A stretch of DNA of 12,926 nt from NCBI GenBank assembly GCA_039208045.1, contig JBCCRH010000139.1, forward strand, positions 1 to 12,926. The letters are read 5' to 3'. Below the pieces are notes generated by a model. It was given only the letters and a program-made list of their open reading frames with translations, made no database searches and was not told the DNA's origin. The stretch is from JBCCRH01 sp039208045 (GTDB taxonomy: Bacteria; Bacteroidota; Bacteroidia; Chitinophagales; Saprospiraceae). Positions 6,380-12,926 of this stretch are shown one piece after another. The position numbers and the translations under genes are program-made. Numbering within the stretch: the stretch's first letter is position 1; each line of letters starts with the position of its first letter.

Positions 6380-6734
6380 GCGGTAGAAAATCAAAAAATA
6401 CTGGAAATCGATACAAATTTGGCCAATTTTTTGGCAGAAGGGTTTAATAAAAAAAATTTGGTCGTATATTTATGCCACAAGAAATAATGTAACCGTTTAG
6501 CATTGAACATTTTATAGCAAGTAAACAGAGCTTATCTACAACAGCCTATATTTTTGAAAGGCGATCTTAGCTATCAGCACACCTTTAGTTTCAAATAATC
6601 TTATGTTAGAGTATGTTTAGACTTTGCTTTTGTACCTATTGTGCAAAAAGTGGCGTCTTAAATGATTAGAGGAATAACAAGGAAGGCGTTTCCTTCCCAT
6701 TAACCAATACTGATTTAATGTTTTTCTAAATCCT
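6380..6734. other. Intergenic region between rnpB and the OmpA-family gene
   Basis: A/T-rich, with no supported gene. It should contain the rnpB promoter on the minus strand and the ompA-like promoter on the plus strand. The best -7 matches on the plus strand are TATTTTTG (6549-6556, perfect but without a TTG at the right distance) and TATGTTTA (6612-6619, one mismatch, with TTTC 19 bp upstream). A small hairpin GGAAGG/CCTTCC (6681-6686/6692-6697) lies about 40 nt before the OmpA-family start, in its probable leader. Confidence 0.5.
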
Positions 6735-8270
6735 ATGACTATGAAGAAAAGAGTTACACTAGTAGCAGCCCTATTATTCGCGCTGTGTATTAGTACGTAT
6801 TCACAAGAAGGAGCTGCTCCTGCTACCCCTAGCTCTAGCTCCGAAGAATCAACTTCAAGAAGGGCTCCACGCAATATGTGGGAAGTAGGCGTACATGGCG
6901 GCTATTTCTTTGTTGCCGGAGATGTTGATCACTTACCCAGCTGGGGTGCTGGCTTGCATTTGCGTAAAGCAACCGATTATTTGTTCTCTATCCGTTTAGA
7001 TTTGATGTACGGCAATCCTATGGGCGAAGGGCCTGGAGCAAGAGAGTTTGACAATTCTTGGGCGTCTGGTGCTATCCAAGGGATATTTACATTAAATGGC
7101 TTTCGCTCTGATAAATCAGAACGGAAATTCAATTTGTATGCTTTAGTCGGGGTAGGGGCCAATTACTTTGAGACCAAGTTTTTTGATGACCCAGTAGATC
7201 GATTAGAAAAAACGATTGACCGAGAGTTAGCCCTTCATGCAGAGCTGGGAGCGGGTGCTTCTATACGCGTGAGCAAGCGCTTTAATATAAGCGTAGAGCA
7301 CAAATCCGGTTTACTATTCGGAGAGCGGGTGGACCTGATGGATGGTATCAAGCTAGAAGAAAACAATAGCTCGGTATTTAGAGACATCTTCAACTACACC
7401 AGCTTACGCTTAAATTTCAATATCGGCAACTTTACTAAGCAATCGGAGCCACTCTATTGGGTTAGCCCATTGGATAATGTATACAAAGAAATTGACGACC
7501 TGAAAAAGCGCTCTGATGTAGCTATCGAAGATACGGACGAGGACGGGGTGATCGATGCGATTGACCAAGAGCCCAACACGCCTCCTGATGTGCCAGTGGA
7601 TACCAAAGGCCGTACACTGGATAGCGACCGCGACGGCGTGCCAGATTACAAGGATAAAGAGCCTTACTACCCACCAAGAGCAGGCGAAGTAGTCAATAGT
7701 GAAGGCGTTGTGACCAATCCTGTTGGTGGCGGTGGTGTTACAGAGGAGCGGGTAAAGGAATTGATAGATGATGCTTTGAGCCAATATAATCTAGGTGGTG
7801 CTGCTGGAGCAAACGGTGCTACTGGAGCAACAGGTGCTACCGGGGCCACTGGCGCTGCTGGTGCAGCAGGAGGCCTTACCGAGCTCTTCTTACCTATGGT
7901 ACACTTTGGTACAGAAAGCACAAGAATTAAGTACTCTGACTACGGCACCCTAGCCGGAATTGCAAGGGTATTAAAAGGTAATCAAAACCTGAAATTGGTC
8001 ATTACTGGTCATGCAGACAAAACAGGGGATGAGCAGGTGAATAACCGCTTATCTTACGACAGAGCGAAGTCTATTGCAGACCATATTGTGGAAAATCACA
8101 ATATTGGCCGAGGTCGTATAGTGCTGCACTGGAAGGGTTCCTCCGAGGCATTAGTGCCAACGACAAGTAGCTACATGAATCGTCGGGTAGAGTTTAGAGT
8201 AGCTCGGCCGGATGATGTAGAGATGGATCCTCCAAGCGGTGGAACGAAAAATACGGATGATGGATATTAA
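6735..8270 (+). CDS. OmpA-family outer-membrane protein with calcium-binding repeats and collagen-like linker
   Basis: It probably tethers the outer membrane to peptidoglycan. Layout of the 511 residues: signal peptide 1-23 (MKKRVTLVAALLFALCISTYS); a beta-barrel-like region about 48-240; two thrombospondin type-3-like acidic loops, DTDEDGVIDAID at 266 and DSDRDGVPDYKDKEP at 296; seven Gly-X-Y triplets at 358-378, mostly GAT; and a C-terminal OmpA peptidoglycan-binding domain from about 387 to 497. The domain keeps the Asp and Arg that bind diaminopimelate in OmpA: D428 (TGHAD) and R443 (NRLSYDRAK), with the canonical spacing of 15. NRRVEFRV closes the domain. The start could equally be the ATG at 6741 (MKKR...), two codons in. 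It stands alone, between rnpB on the other strand and a strong terminator. The barrel family cannot be named more precisely. Confidence 0.9.
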   Translation: MTMKKRVTLVAALLFALCISTYSQEGAAPATPSSSSEESTSRRAPRNMWEVGVHGGYFFVAGDVDHLPSWGAGLHLRKATDYLFSIRLDLMYGNPMGEGPGAREFDNSWASGAIQGIFTLNGFRSDKSERKFNLYALVGVGANYFETKFFDDPVDRLEKTIDRELALHAELGAGASIRVSKRFNISVEHKSGLLFGERVDLMDGIKLEENNSSVFRDIFNYTSLRLNFNIGNFTKQSEPLYWVSPLDNVYKEIDDLKKRSDVAIEDTDEDGVIDAIDQEPNTPPDVPVDTKGRTLDSDRDGVPDYKDKEPYYPPRAGEVVNSEGVVTNPVGGGGVTEERVKELIDDALSQYNLGGAAGANGATGATGATGATGAAGAAGGLTELFLPMVHFGTESTRIKYSDYGTLAGIARVLKGNQNLKLVITGHADKTGDEQVNNRLSYDRAKSIADHIVENHNIGRGRIVLHWKGSSEALVPTTSSYMNRRVEFRVARPDDVEMDPPSGGTKNTDDGY

Positions 8271-8300
8271 TCTAAACGTCCAAAAATAGAATAGTACTGA

Positions 8301-8338
8301 AAGGGGAATCGATGAGTCGATTCCCCTTCGCTTTTTTT
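8301..8338 (+). terminator. Intrinsic terminator of the OmpA-family gene
   Basis: A perfect 12-bp stem AAGGGGAATCGA (8301-8312)/TCGATTCCCCTT (8317-8328) with a TGAG loop, followed by CGC and seven T. It lies 30 bp after the stop codon. Confidence 0.9.
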
Positions 8339-8395
8339 ACGAAAGGTATGACCTAAAAGTAGCTTCAGCTGTTAATCTAGCAACTAATAAACCAC

Positions 8396-8474
8396 GCGGA
8401 TTACAAATCCACTAGGCACGGGCTAAGCTTTAGAAAAAGCACAGTCCGTGCTTAGCGGATTTGCGATCCGCTAA
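8396..8474. repeat. REP-like cluster of palindromic hairpins
   Basis: Three elements in 79 bp. (1) GCGGATTACAAATCC at 8396-8410 contains GGAT/ATCC. (2) A long hairpin at 8416-8451 has GCACGGGCT pairing with AGTCCGTGC (one G-U) and an inner GCTTT/AAAGC stem. (3) A perfect 9-bp stem TTAGCGGAT/ATCCGCTAA lies at 8452-8474. The GCGGAT word of element 1 recurs in element 3, so the arms can also pair across. This resembles the compound REP units mobilised by REP-associated tyrosine transposases, but no transposase is in the window. It lies between two converging transcription units. Confidence 0.5.
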
Positions 8475-8490
8475 AGGATGTTTAAATTTA
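8461..8490 (+). promoter_or_regulatory. Candidate promoter of the small membrane protein gene
   Basis: TTG at 8461-8463 (TTTG from 8460) and TAAATTTA at 8483-8490 (one mismatch to TAnnTTTG), with 19 bp between. The start would be near 8495-8497, about 14 nt before the ATG at 8510. The -33 part lies inside the loop of the last REP-like hairpin. Confidence 0.4.
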
Positions 8491-8509
8491 ATTATGTTAC
8501 CAGTGTATT

Positions 8510-8665
8510 ATGGAGGAAAAAAAGAAACTACTATCCAAATGGGATAAAATCTGGATTTTTGTAGTCGTACTAATTATCGCCTATGTGGTGCTACAAAAAT
8601 TTGGGATTTATATGGTACAACAGACAGAAGACACCGAACTTATCCAGCGACCTCATCAGGACTAG
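8510..8665 (+). CDS. Small single-pass membrane protein, unknown function (51 aa)
   Basis: The frame reads MEEKKKLLSKWDKIWIFVVV, then LIIAYVVLQKFGIYMVQQ, then a polar acidic tail ending RPHQD. A charged N-terminus (Lys at 4-6, 10, 13), one hydrophobic helix at about 14-29, and a short polar C-terminus give a typical small membrane protein, probably N-in. Support for being real: a promoter-like site at the right distance, a clean hydrophobic profile, and the absence of any other gene in the 370-bp gap. Against: it is short, I recognise no family, and its last 26 bp overlap the 3' end of the gene on the other strand. Function unknown. Confidence 0.5.
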   Translation: MEEKKKLLSKWDKIWIFVVVLIIAYVVLQKFGIYMVQQTEDTELIQRPHQD

Positions 8666-9398
8666 TTTTATCCAATCGCTTTAAGGTTTCAGAGGTAGCA
8701 GCTACAGTACCTACAGGCAGTGCAAATAAGAAGCCAATACCTGTCAGGAGCAAGGCCATGAATACCATGCCATTGCCCAGGGCTAAGCCACGATTTTTGC
8801 GCACAAAGCGCACACTATCGCGCATGCTGAAGTGCCGTTCTAGTGTGTAGTCAATATTCCCAAATCCGGCATAAAACGATTGAACCAAGAAAATTGCAAT
8901 AGGAATAGCTGGTGCGAGAAAGGGGAGGAGCAAGCCCATCAAAAATAAGACAAGCGTGTAGAAGAGTTCTCGAATAATATTGCGTAAAGCAATACGTAAG
9001 CCGCGCACCATATCCGATAAAAATTGACTGATACTAAAAGGTGGAGCACCACCATCCCCCGTTAGCTTCTTTTCTACCGTTTCCGAAAGGAAGCTCATAA
9101 AGGGAGAAGTAATAGCCATCACCAGATGGCGAAACAGAATGAGGCCTACAGCAGCCACCAAAAGCCCGCCAAACACTTCTGCTATCCGAAGTAGCCACTC
9201 TTTACCCCATTCGAAAGGGTAAAAATGGATAAGCCACTCTCCAATATTACTGGAAATACCCCACGCAAAGCGAAAGATACCAACCCCTAGCGTCAGTCCA
9301 ACAATAAGCGGGACAAGCAGGTAAATCCACAGTCGATATTTAGAGATAATCCGGAAAGCTTTCAAATAAGCTACAATGCCGTCTATAGTACCCTGCAT
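8640..9398 (-). CDS. EI24 domain-containing (CysZ-like) membrane protein
   Basis: This 252-residue inner-membrane protein has hydrophobic segments at about 23-45, 73-96, 144-178 (probably two helices) and 206-233. The family signatures are SPFMSFLSETVEKKLTG at 98-114 and NIDYTLERH at 181-189, typical of the EI24/CysZ group. CysZ of enterobacteria transports sulfate, but most Bacteroidota EI24 proteins have no assigned substrate, so sulfate uptake should not be assumed. The gene starts 12 bp after the otsAB stop and is the last of the minus-strand operon. No T-rich terminator follows; the REP-like hairpins at 8396-8474 may mark the transcript end. Its 3' end overlaps the small plus-strand gene by 26 bp. 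Confidence 0.82.
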   Translation of the reverse strand: MQGTIDGIVAYLKAFRIISKYRLWIYLLVPLIVGLTLGVGIFRFAWGISSNIGEWLIHFYPFEWGKEWLLRIAEVFGGLLVAAVGLILFRHLVMAITSPFMSFLSETVEKKLTGDGGAPPFSISQFLSDMVRGLRIALRNIIRELFYTLVLFLMGLLLPFLAPAIPIAIFLVQSFYAGFGNIDYTLERHFSMRDSVRFVRKNRGLALGNGMVFMALLLTGIGFLFALPVGTVAATSETLKRLDKTSPDEVAG

Positions 9399-9410
9399 GA
9401 TATGATTAGT

Positions 9411-11585
9411 TTATTGGCAAAATTCAGCTAGTAGCGCTCTAACGTCTTCTACTGTAAGCAAATTATAGCGCGCATGTGTTTGCTCCATGCCTACTTTAAT
9501 CGTGAAGGCACTATCGGGGAGCGCCTTAAAGGTATCTTCATCTGTATGGTCATCTCCAATAGCAAAAATGAAGTCCCAATCTTGCTCATTAAGCCATTGT
9601 AGGGTGGCTTTCCCTTTGTTGACCCCTGCATTTTTTATTTCTACTACTTTATTTCCTTCCAGCACTTGGAGGTCAAGATTGGCCGTTAAATACTGTAGGA
9701 CATCTCTAAATTCGCGCACGCGCTTCACCCCAAGGTCACGGTCAATGCGGCGGTAATGCCAGGCAATGGAGTAGTCTTTATCTTCGATAAATGAGCCGGG
9801 GGTGCGCTGCACTAATTCTTCGATGACGGGCCGCACCTCTTTTTTCCAAGCATCTGCTAAGCCATCATCTTGCCGCCATTGTTCGCCCTTTTTGATCCAG
9901 ACACCATGCTCAGCTGCCATATCGATCTGAAGGGGGCCTAGCCACTTTTGCAAGGTGTGTTTATCTCTGCCGCTATTGATCACCAGCTTGTTGCCAGCTT
10001 CTTGACTTAGCGTAGTGAGTAAATCCAGAAGATTCTGGTCGGGTATTACTGCCTGAGGATCGGGGTGGAAGCCCATGAGTGTGCCGTCATAATCACAAAT
10101 GAGCAGGCGCTTTTTCGCGCTCTTGTAAGCCTGTACTAGTTGTACTTTTGCAGCTTCATCGAGTCGGTTAACGTGTTGGTGTTCTCGCGCTTTCATCAAA
10201 TTTACTTGTTGAGTTACAAAAGTGGATGCCCATTTTTTGACATCGTATCGCTGCAATTTGGCTTGCATCTCTTCAAGCCGCCATTGCTGTTCTTTTTCGT
10301 GCATTTCGAGGGCTTGCACTAGCGCACTGCTCATCCCTTTCACATCTTGGGGATTGACAATTAGTGCTTCGGTCAGTTCGCTGGCGGCGCCTGCCATCTC
10401 GCTCAGAATGAGCACCCCTTGTTTGTTTTTATCTTTGCTGGCGACAAATTCTTTAGCTACTAAGTTCATCCCGTCGCGCAGCGGTGTGATCATCGCAATA
10501 GCTGCTTCTTGGTAGAGCGTAGACAACTCGCCAAAATTGAGCGACCGATAAAAATAGCGAATCGGAGTCCAATCGAAGGTGCCATGCTTACCATTTGTAC
10601 GGCTAACTAGTGTTTCTATCTCATATCTAAGCTCTTTATACTGATCGACATTCGACCTAGATGGCACAACAATCATGACCAAGCTTACCTTTCCTCTGTA
10701 TTGGGGATTGGTATCAATAAAATGGGCAAATGCACGGATGCGCTGCGGAATCCCTTTGGTATAATCTAGTCGATCAATGGCAATAACTAGCTTTTGCCCG
10801 CGCGCCATTTGCTTGATCTTTATGGAACCATCATCAGAAAAAGGATCAAGCTGCGGCTGAGCGTATTTGTTGTAATTGATCCCCATCGGAAAGACATCCA
10901 CATTGACAATGCGATTGTGTACGGCTAGTTTGCCAAAATGATGCTCATAGCCACCAATTCGATAGGCAGCACTCAAAAAATGCCGCATATACCCAAAGGT
11001 ATGAAACCCAATCTGATCGGCACCCAGCACACCATCCAGAATGGCTTTCCGCCAAGGCAATACTCTGAAAATTTCGTAAGAAGGAAAAGGGATGTGTAAG
11101 AAAAATCCAATCGAAATATTTGGAAAGGCAGCCCGAATTAAAGAAGGCAGCAGCATCAGCTGATAGTCGTGTACCCACACAATATCAGTGGGCCGGAGCT
11201 GCGGGATAACGACTTCAGCAAACTTTTGGTTGACTTGCTGATAAGCATCCCAAAACTGATCTTTATACGTGGTATACTGCGTGAAATAGTGGAAGTGGGG
11301 CCAAATGGTCTTATTGCTAAAGCCCTCGTAGTACAGCTCAATATCCTCTTTGCTCAAGAAAATAGGAACGAGTCCTTCTGCATGAAGATCTTTTCGGATT
11401 GCTTCTTGTTCCCAATCGTCGGCAATTTCTTGCCCCGGCCAGCCGAACCAGAGCTTATTGTCCCAGGAGGTATCAAGCGATCGTAAGCCAGTAGCTAACC
11501 CACCCGCACTAGGGTAATAGATGAGCTCTCCCGCTTTCTTATCTACGGTAATTGGCAGTCGGTTCGAAATAATAATTAGGCGCAT
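9411..11585 (-). CDS. otsAB: Fused trehalose-6-phosphate synthase/trehalose-6-phosphatase
   Basis: It makes trehalose from UDP-glucose and glucose-6-phosphate in the cytoplasm, both steps on one 724-residue chain. N-terminal GT20 synthase domain, about 1-465: SNRLPITV at 7, SAGGLATGL at 26-34, VHDYQL with D140, FFLHIPFPS with H164, DRLDYTKG with R272 and K277 (equivalents of the E. coli OtsA phosphate-binding pair), and TPLRDGMNLVAKE with D371 and E379. C-terminal HAD phosphatase domain, about 490-720: CDYDGTL with nucleophile D498 and D500, INSGR with S538, Lys in EGNKVVEI (646), and GDDHTDEDTF with D678, D679 and D682. All key residues of both domains are present. The two-domain fusion is common in Bacteroidota. 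The start is MRLIIISNRLP, standard. It lies 18 bp after the upstream unknown gene and 12 bp before the EI24 gene, so it is presumably co-transcribed; osmotic or stress control is likely but not visible here. Confidence 0.96.
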   Translation of the reverse strand: MRLIIISNRLPITVDKKAGELIYYPSAGGLATGLRSLDTSWDNKLWFGWPGQEIADDWEQEAIRKDLHAEGLVPIFLSKEDIELYYEGFSNKTIWPHFHYFTQYTTYKDQFWDAYQQVNQKFAEVVIPQLRPTDIVWVHDYQLMLLPSLIRAAFPNISIGFFLHIPFPSYEIFRVLPWRKAILDGVLGADQIGFHTFGYMRHFLSAAYRIGGYEHHFGKLAVHNRIVNVDVFPMGINYNKYAQPQLDPFSDDGSIKIKQMARGQKLVIAIDRLDYTKGIPQRIRAFAHFIDTNPQYRGKVSLVMIVVPSRSNVDQYKELRYEIETLVSRTNGKHGTFDWTPIRYFYRSLNFGELSTLYQEAAIAMITPLRDGMNLVAKEFVASKDKNKQGVLILSEMAGAASELTEALIVNPQDVKGMSSALVQALEMHEKEQQWRLEEMQAKLQRYDVKKWASTFVTQQVNLMKAREHQHVNRLDEAAKVQLVQAYKSAKKRLLICDYDGTLMGFHPDPQAVIPDQNLLDLLTTLSQEAGNKLVINSGRDKHTLQKWLGPLQIDMAAEHGVWIKKGEQWRQDDGLADAWKKEVRPVIEELVQRTPGSFIEDKDYSIAWHYRRIDRDLGVKRVREFRDVLQYLTANLDLQVLEGNKVVEIKNAGVNKGKATLQWLNEQDWDFIFAIGDDHTDEDTFKALPDSAFTIKVGMEQTHARYNLLTVEDVRALLAEFCQ

Positions 11586-11603
11586 ACCAGTGGTCTAGCC
11601 CAT

Positions 11604-12926
11604 TTACTCTACTTTTTTACGCTTCCGCTTCGTTTTGAATAGCTCAACAATTTCTTTCTCCTTGAGAAAACCAAAATCTTGGAAAACGGTCGATACAAAC
11701 TTCTTAATATCTTGATAATCTTTACCCCGCTTGTCGGTATATTTTTTCAACAACTTTTTAACATACGACATGGACAGGTTCTTCAAGTGCTGGTTGAATT
11801 GCTGATTAGCAAATATACTCATATAGGGAGGGAAAAGCTTAGTTAACTCAAAGTAATCTGCATAGGCAGTCACCTCCAAATTATTAATGTACCGCTCAAA
11901 ATAGCCCAGGATGGTTTTGCGAACATTCTCATTAATAGTTGATAAGCCCTCATTGCTAGTGTAGAATACACGGATAGCATCTTGCACATCTTCATTGGTG
12001 TAGCCTTTCGTATGAATATCGTAAACTAGCTGATAGTAGGGTGTTAGGCTATCCGCTATCTTATCATCTACAATAGTAGACGCTCGAAGATCAGCATCAA
12101 TAGTCATTTCTATGGTAGTCGATTCATGCAATTCCAGGAGGAAATCCATATAGTGCTCATCAAATTGAGGCATGGTTTTGCGCGCAGCATTAAAATGCTT
12201 GGCGAGGTGTGCTTGGTGCTCTCTTTCTAGCTCAAAAAAGTTAGCGTACAGCGCTAAAATTTGTAAGTGCCCTTTCTCACTGTAAAATGCTTCATTGCCA
12301 ATAAAATCTTTGATGGCAGGAATGATACTAGTGTTGTCTAGCTTGCTACTAATGCGGTAGGATAAGAAGTTTTTAAGTGGGCTAAAGAACACTTTTAGTC
12401 CGGTCACATCCGTAGGGAATTCTGCTGTCTGGAAAATTTCGTTGCGGAACTGACGTGCATAGCGATCATAGCCGATCTTACGCTCCTTATCATTGCGATA
12501 GCGATCCAGTTTTTGGCCTTGTAAAAAGTAGCGTACCCGCTTGTTGTCGATGCTATTGATGAGGTTGGTTACCCAAATGTCGCTACTCAGTGCAAAGCCC
12601 ATTTGGATGGACTGTCCGATACGCTTGCGCAAAATGTCGAAATTAGCAGAGTTGCAAATGGCTAAGAGCACGTCTTTAAAGTGATCTTGAGGACGTACAT
12701 ATTTCATGCGTTGCGGGTGTACTTCGCCACGCAAGACACTGTAACCTAGTATTTTAGGCAGATAAAGCCCTTCAAAGAGCTGATCTAATAATACTGTTTC
12801 GAAGGCAATTATTTGGAGTGGATTTTTTCTTGCTACATCATTATAGAGTAGCGCAATTCGGGGTTCAAACGACTCTTTGAGTCGCATGTAATCTTCCTCT
12901 TCCTCCGTATCTAGATAGGCACTTAA
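11604..12926 (-). CDS. Conserved-looking helical protein of unknown function, 5' end beyond the window
   Basis: I do not recognise the family. From the ATG complementary to 12885-12887 there are 427 residues, but the frame continues open upstream for 13 more codons to the window edge, adding LSAYLDTEEEEDY before that Met with no stop. The true start is therefore probably outside and this entry is a 5' partial. The protein is soluble and almost wholly alpha-helical by composition, with no signal peptide visible, no membrane segment and no metal-binding or catalytic motif I can name. It has an acidic patch (EEEED) near the left end and ends in a strongly basic tail (KTKRKRKKVE). It is the first of three minus-strand genes with 18- and 12-bp gaps, so it probably acts with or is controlled together with trehalose synthesis. 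The tail could bind nucleic acid or phospholipid; this is a guess. Confidence 0.8.
   Translation of the reverse strand, partial: LSAYLDTEEEEDYMRLKESFEPRIALLYNDVARKNPLQIIAFETVLLDQLFEGLYLPKILGYSVLRGEVHPQRMKYVRPQDHFKDVLLAICNSANFDILRKRIGQSIQMGFALSSDIWVTNLINSIDNKRVRYFLQGQKLDRYRNDKERKIGYDRYARQFRNEIFQTAEFPTDVTGLKVFFSPLKNFLSYRISSKLDNTSIIPAIKDFIGNEAFYSEKGHLQILALYANFFELEREHQAHLAKHFNAARKTMPQFDEHYMDFLLELHESTTIEMTIDADLRASTIVDDKIADSLTPYYQLVYDIHTKGYTNEDVQDAIRVFYTSNEGLSTINENVRKTILGYFERYINNLEVTAYADYFELTKLFPPYMSIFANQQFNQHLKNLSMSYVKKLLKKYTDKRGKDYQDIKKFVSTVFQDFGFLKEKEIVELFKTKRKRKKVE

Noticed and set aside
6284..6487. A 67-codon plus-strand open frame
   Set aside because: It is antisense to the 5' part of rnpB and its coding sequence follows conserved RNase P RNA blocks; no promoter or protein-like pattern.
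6380..6734. tRNA or other small RNA in the rnpB-ompA gap
   Set aside because: No tRNA cloverleaf or T-arm consensus and no hairpin with T-run was found; only A/T-rich sequence and a small 6-bp hairpin.
7667..7921. An 84-codon minus-strand frame rich in Pro-Val-Ala repeats
   Set aside because: It is the antisense reading of the Gly-Ala-Thr triplets in the OmpA-family gene; codon variation shows selection on the plus-strand frame.
8342..8354. 13-bp word AAAGGTATGACCT shared with the inverted repeat upstream of rnpB (6367-6379, opposite strand)
   Set aside because: In a window of this size a few shared 13-mers are expected by chance, and only half of the second arm is present here.
8494..8512. 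ATG at 8494 as start of the small gene
   Set aside because: It is 16 bp upstream of 8510 and so not in the same frame; its own frame does not give the membrane helix.

Overview
This window looks like ordinary chromosomal core sequence from a member of the Bacteroidota. It carries type IX secretion system (T9SS) genes, which are essentially confined to that phylum. Promoter-like sites match the Bacteroidota pattern TTG-N17-23-TAnnTTTG, and no gene starts behind a clear Shine-Dalgarno site. The moderate GC, the long PorU and the fused trehalose enzyme would suit the Saprospiria, but that placement is inference, not demonstrated.

Left part (1-5858): a PorP/SprF-family gene runs off the left edge on the minus strand. 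It diverges from porU (C25-type sortase of the T9SS) and porV (outer-membrane shuttle protein) on the plus strand. PorV brings cargo with a C-terminal sorting domain to PorU, which removes the domain at the cell surface. PorP/SprF proteins belong to the same secretion/gliding machinery. The PorP-porU gap holds a good promoter candidate and a nested inverted repeat that would lie at the 5' end of the porU leader. The porU-porV gap holds a separate promoter, which also fixes the porV start at 4638.

Middle (5859-6734): the RNase P RNA gene rnpB lies on the minus strand, opposite to its neighbours. This is the most unusual part of the window. Four copies of one 16-bp perfect palindrome (CCCGATAGCTATCGGG) sit inside rnpB, each able to form a separate peripheral hairpin. 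A fifth hairpin is made of a different palindrome, and two more palindromes of a related type flank the shared terminator just downstream. The 371 bp between rnpB and the next gene hold no gene I can support.

Right-middle (6735-8665): a modular OmpA-family protein (signal peptide, beta-barrel-like region, two calcium-binding type repeats, Gly-X-Y collagen-like linker, peptidoglycan-binding domain) ends in a textbook terminator. A REP-like cluster of hairpins follows, then a 51-residue single-pass membrane protein that has its own promoter candidate.

Right part (8640-12926, all minus strand): a tight gene string reads, in transcription order, a helical protein of unknown function (running off the right edge), a fused trehalose-6-phosphate synthase/phosphatase, and an EI24/CysZ-like membrane protein. 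Gaps of 18 and 12 bp imply one operon, probably linked to trehalose and osmotic or envelope stress. I see no CRISPR, prophage, insertion sequence or tRNA. I do not claim a wholly new system; the palindrome-loaded rnpB and the operon's unknown first gene are the best leads.
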